NCBI RefSeq assembly: GCF_014697615.1
Contig: NZ_JACJSD010000064.1
Location: forward strand, 1 to 34,310
Source: Nostoc sp. FACHB-280
GTDB lineage: Bacteria; Cyanobacteriota; Cyanobacteriia; Cyanobacteriales; Nostocaceae
Reading direction: 5' to 3'
DNA length: 34,310 nucleotides
Shown here: positions 22,947 to 29,830 of the stretch, in pieces
Position numbering within the stretch: the first letter of the stretch is position 1
Layout: every line of letters begins with the position of its first letter
Notes under the pieces: model-generated
What the model was told of the DNA's origin: nothing
Seen by the model: only the letters and a program-made list of their open reading frames with translations
The model's database searches: none
Made by a program: the position numbers and the translations under genes

Positions 22947-24770
22947 TCACCAATCAGGCAGGTAGTAGCTATCATTGCCGTCAGAATTTATCTTCTGCCT
23001 CTCTACTAATTCAGCTAAACCATCAATTAACTCTTGCTCTGAATAGCCAGATAATCTGTCAGCCTTCTTCAAATCGCGTAATGTTTTTGGCGTTTTATTC
23101 TTGACATTCTGGAAGTATTCATAAATCTTTCTCGCTACCTCAGACAATGGTTTCGTGTGGGGAGGATGAGCAGCAGTTAAATTAAATTCAAGCTCATATA
23201 CTCTATCTAAATATTCCTGCTCCGAAGCAATTGAATTAGCTTGATTAGATAAATTAGGCATTAATGCAACTACAAAACCACCAACAGAAGCAATCATTAC
23301 TGGACGTAAGTTTTGATAGGAGACTGTTTTGATTTCCAGATATTTAGATTTAATTTGCTCCCGTTCTTGCTTACCAGGAATAATGTCACCTCTATTTAAA
23401 ATTAGTTCCAACACTCCATAAGATTCTTGCTCCCTAGAGTTCTTAATGTACCTATTACCAAGCAGCAGCAAGTTGAGGCACATACGAGTTTGAGCATCCA
23501 TCTTTTCAATGCCCAATGCTGCCAAATTAAAAGACTGTAGAGAAGCAATGAATTTAGTATTAAACTCTCGACCAATCAGCAGAACATCAAGTAATTTACT
23601 ACCGTAATTCCAATCAGAGTAAAGCTTGCTTAAGGAGTCAGCAATTACTAGCCAATCATCCAGGATTAGAATTAATGGTGGTAAGGATTCACGCTGTGAT
23701 TCTGGTAGCTGTTTTCTTAGTTTGTAGCTTTTGTAAAAGTTATCAATTACGTCTTTGGCTAAGTCTGGGTTCTCCCCGTCAAAAACAATTACCCTTTCTT
23801 TCTCTCGTAAACCGCAGAAACTATCATTCTTAGCACTAATCACCCAGATATCAGCGTTGGGGCAATCTGCAAGGATTTTCTCAATCAAATAATTGAGGGT
23901 GACTGATTTACCGCTTCCGGGTGCAGCGACTAAAGCAGTGGAACTATCGGCTTTGGCTAGGGCTTGCAAAGTATTGAGGGCAAGAGCTTCTGATGGGTGA
24001 AGACTTCCACCGCTATTTTGTTGTAATGTCTGCTGTTCACTGCCAGTCACTTTATCGTCACCCCTGGCAACATCCTGCATCGACTGTCCCGGTAATGCTC
24101 CGACTGGCTGTCCCGTTGCCTGTTGCAGTTGCGCCCGTGCCTCAGCTTCTGCCTTTAACCTCACCTGTTCCTGAAATATGGCTAATTCTTCGGGTGTCAT
24201 CTTTGACAATTGTGCTGTTCTTACCCGTCGATTCTCTGACCATTGATGGAATTCGTAATCTAGCTGCGCGGTGTAGCTTTCCTTGTAAAGTCTTAGACCT
24301 TCCCTGAGCTTGGCGATTAGCCAATTAGTGCGTGTTTCTTCCCTAACTTCTGGTATTAGTTGCACTAATCGCCATTCCCTAGCTTTGGATAACCCATAAG
24401 CTCCACCAACGAATAGCACTGAAGCTAATCCCCAAATCGGCTTATGAGGGTTGCTTGGTGGAATAATTCTTAAGCGGGTAGCTTTGGTTGGCAAGAAGTT
24501 ATCACGCTGAAACTCTGGGTTAGCTGGGGCGTAAACTTCAGCATTAAACTCGCTTTCGGGCATTATGTACCGCTTGTTGGGAGTGCAGTACCTTTGACGG
24601 TTAACCGGATTTTTTAGTGTTTTGGGGATGAAGCAATATTCAACCAAACTGATTTGAGTGCCAGTAAACGACTTTGCCCCACAAATTAACCCAATGGCCG
24701 CCAGCACTCCCACAGTGATATTGTTGGCATTACCAGAACGCAAGTAGTCTTCAAATTGCTTACGTTTCAT
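22947..24770 (-). CDS. Membrane-anchored FtsK/VirD4-like P-loop ATPase
   Basis: 607 residues from the ATG at 24770 (AGGGGG 10 nt upstream; its ATGA overlaps the previous stop by 4 bp). Two N-terminal membrane segments (about 18-33, ITVGVLAAIGLICGA, and 112-128, IWGLASVLFVGGAYGL) bracket an extracytoplasmic domain. A coiled, Gln-rich linker follows. The motor has Walker A VAAPGSGKSVTLN (about 283-289), Walker B PPLILILDDW (about 366-372), and IASLQSFNLAALG. The C-terminus is winged-helix-like (KTLRDLKKADRLSGYSEQEL). This layout (anchor, RecA-like motor, wing) is that of DNA pumps and coupling proteins, but it matches no named family I can identify. Confidence 0.75.
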   Translation of the reverse strand: MKRKQFEDYLRSGNANNITVGVLAAIGLICGAKSFTGTQISLVEYCFIPKTLKNPVNRQRYCTPNKRYIMPESEFNAEVYAPANPEFQRDNFLPTKATRLRIIPPSNPHKPIWGLASVLFVGGAYGLSKAREWRLVQLIPEVREETRTNWLIAKLREGLRLYKESYTAQLDYEFHQWSENRRVRTAQLSKMTPEELAIFQEQVRLKAEAEARAQLQQATGQPVGALPGQSMQDVARGDDKVTGSEQQTLQQNSGGSLHPSEALALNTLQALAKADSSTALVAAPGSGKSVTLNYLIEKILADCPNADIWVISAKNDSFCGLREKERVIVFDGENPDLAKDVIDNFYKSYKLRKQLPESQRESLPPLILILDDWLVIADSLSKLYSDWNYGSKLLDVLLIGREFNTKFIASLQSFNLAALGIEKMDAQTRMCLNLLLLGNRYIKNSREQESYGVLELILNRGDIIPGKQEREQIKSKYLEIKTVSYQNLRPVMIASVGGFVVALMPNLSNQANSIASEQEYLDRVYELEFNLTAAHPPHTKPLSEVARKIYEYFQNVKNKTPKTLRDLKKADRLSGYSEQELIDGLAELVERQKINSDGNDSYYLPDW

Positions 24771-25345
24771 TGGTTTGTCCCCCTGGCGATTGCTGCCAAC
24801 ACCAACAACCCAAAGCCAGCTAACCCAATTAGTAACCAAGGTGTTTCATTCTTTGGAGTTGGCTTAACTTCGTAGCTTTGAACCTCCTGATAAAACCGTG
24901 TCCTACCTACACTCGAAGCTTGCGAAACTGCCCGATACTCGTCAAAGGCAATCCACAAAGAAGCTCCTACACTTGTGGTTTGGGCAGTCGCTACCAAAAA
25001 ATCTTTGTCAATGTGGATTTGTCCATCATATTGAAGCTTGGTCAGGGTATTGGCGAAGAATAGCCCTAATACAATGCTGCCCAGTGTGCCAGAGGCCATT
25101 GCCCCAATCCCCAGACTCGTTAGTAAGCTGACTCCTGCATTGGCGGTGAACACTCCCAAGAATGTGGCCAATGCTTTGTTTAGCAGTTGCTTGTTAGCGA
25201 AGACATCACGAATGGATTGCTCTAGGCGGTCGCTGTCTTCCAACTCTGGGGTCGGTTTTTCTTCTGGAGTTTCACCCCAAATCAGAGGTGTGGACTTTTC
25301 GCTATTGGTTTGGAACTGCGATAGTAGAAATTCCATTTCGTTCAT
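24767..25345 (-). CDS. Membrane protein paired with the ATPase, unknown
   Basis: 192 residues. The N-terminal 50 are acidic and soluble. Residues about 57-105 contain two hydrophobic helices (LATFLGVFTANAGVSLL and GTLGSIVLGLFFANTL). A third helix is at the C-terminus (TPWLLIGLAGFGLLVLAAIA). Ribosome site GAGGTAAGT precedes the ATG. The last codons overlap the ATPase start (ATGA), so the two are translated together and may form a complex. An intrinsic terminator lies just upstream (25371-25399). Confidence 0.7.
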   Translation of the reverse strand: MNEMEFLLSQFQTNSEKSTPLIWGETPEEKPTPELEDSDRLEQSIRDVFANKQLLNKALATFLGVFTANAGVSLLTSLGIGAMASGTLGSIVLGLFFANTLTKLQYDGQIHIDKDFLVATAQTTSVGASLWIAFDEYRAVSQASSVGRTRFYQEVQSYEVKPTPKNETPWLLIGLAGFGLLVLAAIARGTNQ

Positions 25346-25370
25346 ACTTACCTCGCTTGGGGTGACACAG

Positions 25371-25399
25371 AAAAAGCCAGAGTCTACCTGTACTCTGGC
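25371..25399 (-). terminator. Hairpin with T-run inside the operon, probable attenuating terminator
   Basis: On the minus strand GCCAGAGT, an 8-nt loop and ACTCTGGC (25399-25376) are followed by TTTTT (25375-25371). It separates the first eight genes of the operon from the membrane protein and ATPase, so it may lower their expression. Confidence 0.7.
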
Positions 25400-25417
25400 G
25401 CAAGCACAAACTAGGGC

Positions 25418-26089
25418 TTAGATACCCATGAAATTACGGAACCACTGCCCTACACGACTAATGCCAGCAGTACGGCTGTAGTTAGGCTTGGGTATGCGGT
25501 CTGTCTTGGCTTCACTACCGTTTGTCCACAGTGCGCCTGTTACGGCATTTTCATAAGCGCGATCTGCTGTGTCTTGGGCTTCGGGCAGTTTGTTGGATGC
25601 CTTGATTAAATCAGCCTCATATTTTGCTAGAGCCATTAAGTCAGCCGTCGCCCCCGATATTTGAATCAGGCTTGACCGTTGAGCGTGTCGGGTTGCCTCG
25701 GCAGTCGTGGCGTTGACGTGTTCAGACTGCATTTCGGTCACTTCGTTTTTGAAACGCTGTTCACCAATTTTCGATGAGTTGATAGCTTTGAGTGTTTGCG
25801 TTCCATGCTTCTGGGTCAGTTGCACCAACTCCGCGTAGGCTTGATTCACATCCCCGCTTGTCTCGATAATCTTCCGATATGCCTCCAATGCCTTGGGTAA
25901 ATTAGCTTTGGCAGTGTCAGACAATCGCGCCATATCTGCAATTTTGGTGATTACCGTTTGGTCGCCTAAAACGGCTTTGTTGAAGTCGTCGGCAGAGACA
26001 TCAAATAAACTGCCCATTGCGTTGAGTGTACCAGGGGCATTGTTGGGAATGTGGTTTTTGAGTTTGGCGGTTCCATAGTTCCGAGCCAT
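25418..26089 (-). CDS. Long helical protein, unknown (operon member)
   Basis: 223 residues, nearly all helix (ADDFNKAVLGDQTVITKIAD, then KALEAYRKIIETSGD and YAELVQLTQKHG), with a central heptad-like stretch. There is no signal peptide or membrane segment. It starts ARNYGTAKLKNH and ends with aromatic FRNFMGI. The gap to the gene before it is 9 bp. An elongated scaffold-type protein fits the composition. No family is recognised. Confidence 0.7.
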   Translation of the reverse strand: MARNYGTAKLKNHIPNNAPGTLNAMGSLFDVSADDFNKAVLGDQTVITKIADMARLSDTAKANLPKALEAYRKIIETSGDVNQAYAELVQLTQKHGTQTLKAINSSKIGEQRFKNEVTEMQSEHVNATTAEATRHAQRSSLIQISGATADLMALAKYEADLIKASNKLPEAQDTADRAYENAVTGALWTNGSEAKTDRIPKPNYSRTAGISRVGQWFRNFMGI

Positions 26090-26098
26090 GTTTTACTC

Positions 26099-26401
26099 CT
26101 AGCGTTGGTATTTGAGTTGATTAATTAATGCCTCTGCTAATCCCAGGTGTTCGCCAATCTGCACTCGTTTATGAATACCTTGAACAATTGGAGAGACTGT
26201 TGAAAGTGCCTCTACTGCTGCTGAACCACCTTGAACATTTATCTCTGCACTCAAGAGATTTTGGACTACAGAGTGTAGGAGCAACAGTTTTTCTACCTTG
26301 CCTAGTTGCTCAAATGTGCTGCCATACTGTTGCTGAAGCTCATCTAAGTAGGAACCATCTCCCGGCATGACGCTTGTGAAGTAGCCAACTGGTTTATTCA
26401 T
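26099..26401 (-). CDS. Small helical protein, unknown (operon member)
   Basis: 100 residues. The beginning MNKPVGYFTSVMPGDGSYLD is Gly/Pro-rich, followed by helices (LGKVEKLLLLHSVVQNLLSA and EHLGLAEALINQLKYQ). It looks like a compact soluble protein with a leucine-rich amphipathic face. It lies between the small two-helix membrane protein and the long helical protein. No family is recognised. Confidence 0.65.
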   Translation of the reverse strand: MNKPVGYFTSVMPGDGSYLDELQQQYGSTFEQLGKVEKLLLLHSVVQNLLSAEINVQGGSAAVEALSTVSPIVQGIHKRVQIGEHLGLAEALINQLKYQR

Positions 26402-26457
26402 TCTTGGTAAAATCCTTGTGTAGTGTATTCAACATTTGCGGAGATACATCTGTGGGT

Positions 26458-26491
26458 GCGAACGCAGTAGTTTCTCAGGCTGTGCGTTCGC
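26458..26491. repeat. 9-bp perfect inverted repeat inside the operon
   Basis: GCGAACGCA (26458-26466) and TGCGTTCGC (26483-26491) flank a 16-nt spacer in the 97-bp gap between the 26499 and 26401 genes. No T-run follows. It may stabilise or process the transcript. Confidence 0.5.
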
Positions 26492-26498
26492 TCCTCTG

Positions 26499-26762
26499 TT
26501 ATTCATCAACATCAGAGAAAGTTGCTCTAGCTATTGCACTGGCTAAGAAACCTCCACCACAAACAAAGATTCCGCCAATACTAAAATCCCTATGCTTTGC
26601 CCAATTAACACGACGAATCAAGGCATCTTGGGCATAGTTGTTAGCTATGAGATTTAAACCATGACAAATCATTGCTCCGCTTGCGAATAATCCGATTGAG
26701 ATAAACAGTACAATCGCAATTGCCTGTAAGACATTATCAAGATAATCAATCAGCTTTTTCAT
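26499..26762 (-). CDS. Small two-helix membrane protein, size and layout like a VirB2-type pilin
   Basis: 87 residues from the ATG at 26762, which overlaps the preceding stop by 4 bp (ATGA). Two hydrophobic helices (LQAIAIVLFISIGLFASGA, and FSIGGIFVCGGGFLASAIA) are joined by a basic loop (RRVNWAKHRD). Small size, two glycine-rich helices and a basic hairpin recall VirB2/TrbC-type subunits, but no signal-cleavage pattern is clear, so this is only a resemblance. The frame continues upstream to 26813, which would overlap the previous gene more deeply. Confidence 0.6.
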   Translation of the reverse strand: MKKLIDYLDNVLQAIAIVLFISIGLFASGAMICHGLNLIANNYAQDALIRRVNWAKHRDFSIGGIFVCGGGFLASAIARATFSDVDE

Positions 26763-26956
26763 TGATGAAAATCCTCTCTCGAAACATCCACAGTTGAATC
26801 TGCGGCTGACCATTGCAGAGTGTTGAAAAATTGGCTGACATCCCCAAGGGTGACATCACAATCAAAATTCAACCTTTGATATTGTGGATGCTGCCGAATT
26901 TGGGTTACTAATTGTTGGGCTTGTGCAATCAATTCTGGTAGTGGTTGAGCGTTCAT
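26759..26956 (-). CDS. Small soluble protein, unknown (operon member)
   Basis: 65 residues: a Gln-rich helix (ELIAQAQQLVTQIRQHPQY) and then a possible strand-rich end (NFDCDVTLGDVSQFF). It starts GAGGTGAATT upstream of the ATG, 8 bp after the previous gene, and its stop overlaps the next start by 4 bp. Tight packing argues that it is real. No family is recognised. Confidence 0.65.
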   Translation of the reverse strand: MNAQPLPELIAQAQQLVTQIRQHPQYQRLNFDCDVTLGDVSQFFNTLQWSAADSTVDVSREDFHQ

Positions 26957-26964
26957 AATTCACC

Positions 26965-27231
26965 TCAAAAAATTGATAATTGCAATGATTCTTGACTGAT
27001 GACACTTGCACTAGTTGACATCCCTGAGACTTCGTAACAGCGAGTAGTCAAAGCTTTGTGATTGAGCAATAAATCAGCTTTCTTTCGTTGTCCAGCTAGA
27101 GGGCGAAAGTGGTACTTTGGATGCTCTCTTGTTCCGGTTTTATGCAGGTATTGGTAGAGGGTTCTGTCAATTTGGTAAACTTTGGAATTCGTTAGTAGGG
27201 TTGAGTCGTAGACAAGATTTAAATTATTCAT
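26965..27231 (-). CDS. Small basic protein, unknown (operon member)
   Basis: 88 residues. A basic, aromatic middle (HKTGTREHPKYHFRPLAG, then QRKKADLLLNHKAL) suggests nucleic-acid binding. The N-terminus is NNLNLVYDSTLL; the C-terminus is Ser-rich. The start lies within the end of the small RHH gene (8-bp overlap), with GGTAGC as ribosome site. No family is recognised. Confidence 0.6.
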   Translation of the reverse strand: MNNLNLVYDSTLLTNSKVYQIDRTLYQYLHKTGTREHPKYHFRPLAGQRKKADLLLNHKALTTRCYEVSGMSTSASVISQESLQLSIF

Positions 27232-27382
27232 TGCTACCTTTTAAAGACTTAACAAGGGTGTCACCGTAGTTAACCAATAGGATGGTAAATAACTGAGAGT
27301 AAGTGTTGATTCCTGTCTGTTCAATGATTTCTTTGGCTTTCGGTAGGTGCTTTTCATCTAGGACTACGCGCGTTTGACTCAT
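27224..27382 (-). CDS. 52-residue ribbon-helix-helix-like protein (operon member)
   Basis: The ATG at 27382 overlaps the previous stop by 4 bp (ATGA). The peptide reads TRVVLDEKHLPKAKEIIEQT (strand and helix A), then INTYSQLFTILLVNYG (helix B). This is the layout of an RHH DNA-binding dimer subunit, and it resembles the second half of the preceding gene product (TRVRLDKRHLDWLSQYG). A DNA-binding or regulatory role in the operon is likely. Confidence 0.65.
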   Translation of the reverse strand: MSQTRVVLDEKHLPKAKEIIEQTGINTYSQLFTILLVNYGDTLVKSLKGSNE

Positions 27383-27795
27383 AATTTAAGACTCCTCATC
27401 AATGCTTGACCTTTCGGCTTATCTATTGTTTGTGTTTGTTCAATTGGTGTGATTTCTTGCGGATTTTCTGGCTGTTGAATCACAGTTTTTGTTAGAGGTG
27501 TTTGAAAACTGCTGACATTGCCTGCTAAGTATTCCGAAATCAATAAATTTGTGGCAGAGGCTATATTTATTCCTCGCTCTAACCCGTATTGTGACAACCA
27601 ATCTAAATGGCGTTTATCTAGTCTCACTCTTGTTTCATTTGTCTCAATCTGTGACAAAGAAGAGAGTTTTAAGTCCCATTGATGTTTGATTGCATCTAAC
27701 AGCAGATTTACGGTGTCACTCAACTTTAAATAGTCAAGTGCAATTCTGATTCCCTCCACTTTGGCGGCGACAAGTGCCGCTAAACGTACTTGCAT
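27379..27795 (-). CDS. ParR-like adaptor with two apparent RHH units
   Basis: 138 residues, 4 bp after the actin-like gene. Residues 1-40 look like one ribbon-helix-helix (MQVRLAALVAAKVEG, then LSDTVNLLLDAIKHQ). Residues 50-92 look like a second (TRVRLDKRHLDWLSQYG, then INIASATNLLISEYLAG). A flexible Gln/Pro tail ends in ALMRSLKL. A single chain carrying both halves of an RHH dimer would be unusual. Position directly after the actin gene makes it the probable centromere-binding adaptor. Confidence 0.65.
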   Translation of the reverse strand: MQVRLAALVAAKVEGIRIALDYLKLSDTVNLLLDAIKHQWDLKLSSLSQIETNETRVRLDKRHLDWLSQYGLERGINIASATNLLISEYLAGNVSSFQTPLTKTVIQQPENPQEITPIEQTQTIDKPKGQALMRSLKL

Positions 27796-27799
27796 TTCT

Positions 27800-28738
27800 T
27801 CACATAGCTAACAATGCTTGAATGTTGGACAGATGAGGGTCAACAGGAATATAAAACCCTGGTTTGGCACTCAATTTATGACGTACTAAGTTGGCACATC
27901 CACCAATCAGCATGATGTTGGTTACATCTGCTAAATAGTCATTAGCAGCTGTGGTAATCCCATCCATCAACCCGTTAAACCAGTTTTCTAATAAGCTAGG
28001 GAAGACGGAACTGAAATCATATTTTCGCCCGTATGTGAGGGAACCGTCAGCTACAGCGTCCATCATCTTGGCCACTTTGAATGCAACGTTATCGCGCTTG
28101 GCGTAACTCTGCATTAAGTCAGAGTTGATGATGTCGTTAGCTAGGGAGACACCGCCCACTTTGGGGATTGAACGACGGGTGAGAATTTCACCACCGGGAG
28201 TCATGACAACATAGTTAGTAGTGCCACCGCCGATGTCTATGCCAAGTGTGTCTCCTTCCATATCAAGGAAGCCTTTTTTGTAAGAGTTGACCACTGCCAC
28301 ATCAGTTTCTAGGTAAAACTCAACATTTTTGATGCGGTGTTTATAGGTTCTGCCGTTGACTGTGATTTGATGGTCGGCAATCAATGTTTGACGAATTGTG
28401 TCTTCTTCCCAATGATTACGCTCTGGTACTAGGAACCGCACAGTCCCCTCAAAATCTTGCCGCAAGCCTGCCAGGGTGAAAGGTTTGACAAATTCTGGTA
28501 ACTGTTTGCCTCGCTCGGCGGCAGTTTGCGGGTTTTTCTGTTTGGTGGCACGTTCGCCCAAGACTAGTATTTTGTTGTCTAATTTGACGCTGGGGGAATC
28601 CTCGGTGTCGTAATCCCTGGCGCTGGTGTAGGTCACGTCTTGAAAAACTGAGCGCATCACGCGGGGCTTTTCACCTTTGAGGGCAGTAATGCTGGTGAAG
28701 TTGCCAATGTCTGCAAAGTAAATGTTGTACACTTGCAT
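27800..28738 (-). CDS. parM: ParM/Alp-like actin ATPase (second cassette, first gene of the ten-gene operon)
   Basis: 312 residues. Actin-superfamily motifs are present: phosphate 1 YFADIGNFTSIT (residues 8-19), phosphate 2 GDTLGIDIGGGTTNYVVM with the usual Asp (about 163-180), then VGGVSLANDI, and the adenosine motif IMLIGGCANLVRHKL near residue 277. It should polymerise with ATP. It differs clearly from the 6732 protein (shorter, normal Asp, different insertions), so the two are unlikely to be redundant copies. A hairpin (28758-28788) lies just upstream of its start. Confidence 0.85.
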   Translation of the reverse strand: MQVYNIYFADIGNFTSITALKGEKPRVMRSVFQDVTYTSARDYDTEDSPSVKLDNKILVLGERATKQKNPQTAAERGKQLPEFVKPFTLAGLRQDFEGTVRFLVPERNHWEEDTIRQTLIADHQITVNGRTYKHRIKNVEFYLETDVAVVNSYKKGFLDMEGDTLGIDIGGGTTNYVVMTPGGEILTRRSIPKVGGVSLANDIINSDLMQSYAKRDNVAFKVAKMMDAVADGSLTYGRKYDFSSVFPSLLENWFNGLMDGITTAANDYLADVTNIMLIGGCANLVRHKLSAKPGFYIPVDPHLSNIQALLAM

Positions 28739-29103
28739 TCTCCTATGAAGCTAGTAGCAGCCACATTGCATATATATAGATGTGGCTGTTGCTAACCTTT
28801 GATGGAGGGTAGGAATGTCGGTTAAGGCTTTCGCACTTATCTTGATTTTTGGATGAATTACTTTACTTACAAGCGTTTACGTTTATTTCAAGGCTAATAA
28901 TCTTCCTATCAACATATTTGTCCTAGATTTGGTTTTTTACGCCTTTTATCGTCCGTCTTGCGCTCACCTCTCTAGATTAACACCTTTTTTGGATAAATCC
29001 GTTAATCCGTTAATGGATTAATATACTAATAAGTTATAGATTCATACGTAGGATAAAGTAATATTTATCTGATGGATTTATCCGGTAAACCGATATAAAC
29101 TTT
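28739..29103. promoter_or_regulatory. Divergent control region with several operator-like repeats
   Basis: CAGCCACAT (28758-28766) and ATGTGGCTG (28780-28788) form a perfect 9-bp inverted repeat before the actin gene. GGATAAATCC (28991-29000) has its exact inverted copy GGATTTATCC at 29074-29083. TTAATCC and GGATTAA (29002-29008, 29015-29021) lie between, with ATCCGTTA repeated head-to-tail. GATAAA-6-TTTATC lies at 29052-29069. These sites sit before the RHH gene at 29104 and before the minus-strand operon, so the RHH protein may control both. Confidence 0.6.
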
Positions 29104-29268
29104 ATGGAGAATGAGAAACAGTATTTAAGAACGAAGATAGATAAGAAGTTACACAAGGAATTCAAAAAACTCTGTACTGACCTAGAGGTGACGATGGAAC
29201 AGGTTACGGGAGAATTAATAGAAAAATGGGTGCAAGAGCAGCAACAGAAACAGAAGGGTAAAAGCTAA
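29104..29268 (+). CDS. 54-residue CopG/RHH-like DNA-binding protein
   Basis: ATG at 29104, TAA at 29266-29268. The peptide reads EKQYLRTKIDKKLHKEFKKL (strand and helix A), then LEVTMEQVTGELIEKWVQ (helix B), ending in a Gln/Lys-rich tail. This is the RHH pattern. It faces the ten-gene operon across a region full of inverted ATCC sites, its likely targets, and could autoregulate and act as a partition-site binder. Confidence 0.7.
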   Translation: MENEKQYLRTKIDKKLHKEFKKLCTDLEVTMEQVTGELIEKWVQEQQQKQKGKS

Positions 29269-29385
29269 CACCTTCACCCTTTAAGTAATACATAATTATC
29301 AATATTAAGAATTTGTCTACGGCTAATTCATTAAATTTGATACAACATCCATCTTCTAAATGCCCATGAAATAAGTCAAATTATA

Positions 29386-29427
29386 TTTAATACCACTACC
29401 ATTAATAATATTATTAGTGGTATTAAA
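29386..29427. repeat. 13-bp perfect inverted repeat in AT-rich DNA
   Basis: TTTAATACCACTA (29386-29398) and TAGTGGTATTAAA (29415-29427) with a 16-nt spacer whose centre is the palindrome AATAATATTATT. It lies upstream of the replication gene in its AT-rich leader, a plausible origin or control element. Confidence 0.6.
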
Positions 29428-29790
29428 ATCATGTTTATAATATGAAGAAAAGTTTGTTAAAAGCTTTTATTGTCAGGCTTTGAGGAAAATAATTTATTTA
29501 TTTTCTTTTTGAAAGTGACAATTTACTATTTATTTTTTTGTGAGATCAATTATTATGAAAGAGGACTATACCCTTAGTCCATCTTTTCTAAGTATTTGGT
29601 CTATCTATATACATAAGAAAAGAATGCCTCCCTGGACTCAACTTGTTAGCGCAAGTTGTTTAGCAGTCCGAGAAGACAAACCTCATAAGAATCTATTTAA
29701 ATTTCTTTATAACCCAATCGTAACAGTTCCGACGAACAGTAGCAACGGGTTATAGAGTAATTTGATTAAAGCCTTGGTGAATCTTCAAGG

Positions 29791-29816
29791 GAGGTAAAGC
29801 CCACATCATTTACCTC
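29791..29816 (+). promoter_or_regulatory. Hairpin in the leader just before the replication gene
   Basis: GAGGTAAA (29791-29798) and TTTACCTC (29809-29816) pair perfectly with a 10-nt loop, ending 2 nt before the AAGGA ribosome site (29819-29823) and 14 nt before the ATG. It may affect translation initiation of the primase gene. Confidence 0.55.
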
Positions 29817-29830
29817 ATAAGGATTTCACA

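Larger units (their letters stand above)
29269..29830. other. 560-bp leader region of the replication gene, no convincing gene
   Basis: A frame at 29540-29755 (GTG start, or ATG 29555) has no good ribosome site and an uneven composition; I regard it as doubtful. The AT-rich segment holds a 13-bp perfect inverted repeat (29386-29427) and the palindrome AATAATATTATT (29404-29415). A hairpin at 29791-29816 lies just before the ribosome site. Confidence 0.45.

Noticed and set aside
29540-29755. 71-codon frame before the replication gene
   Set aside because: GTG start, weak ribosome site and uneven composition; kept only as part of the leader description.
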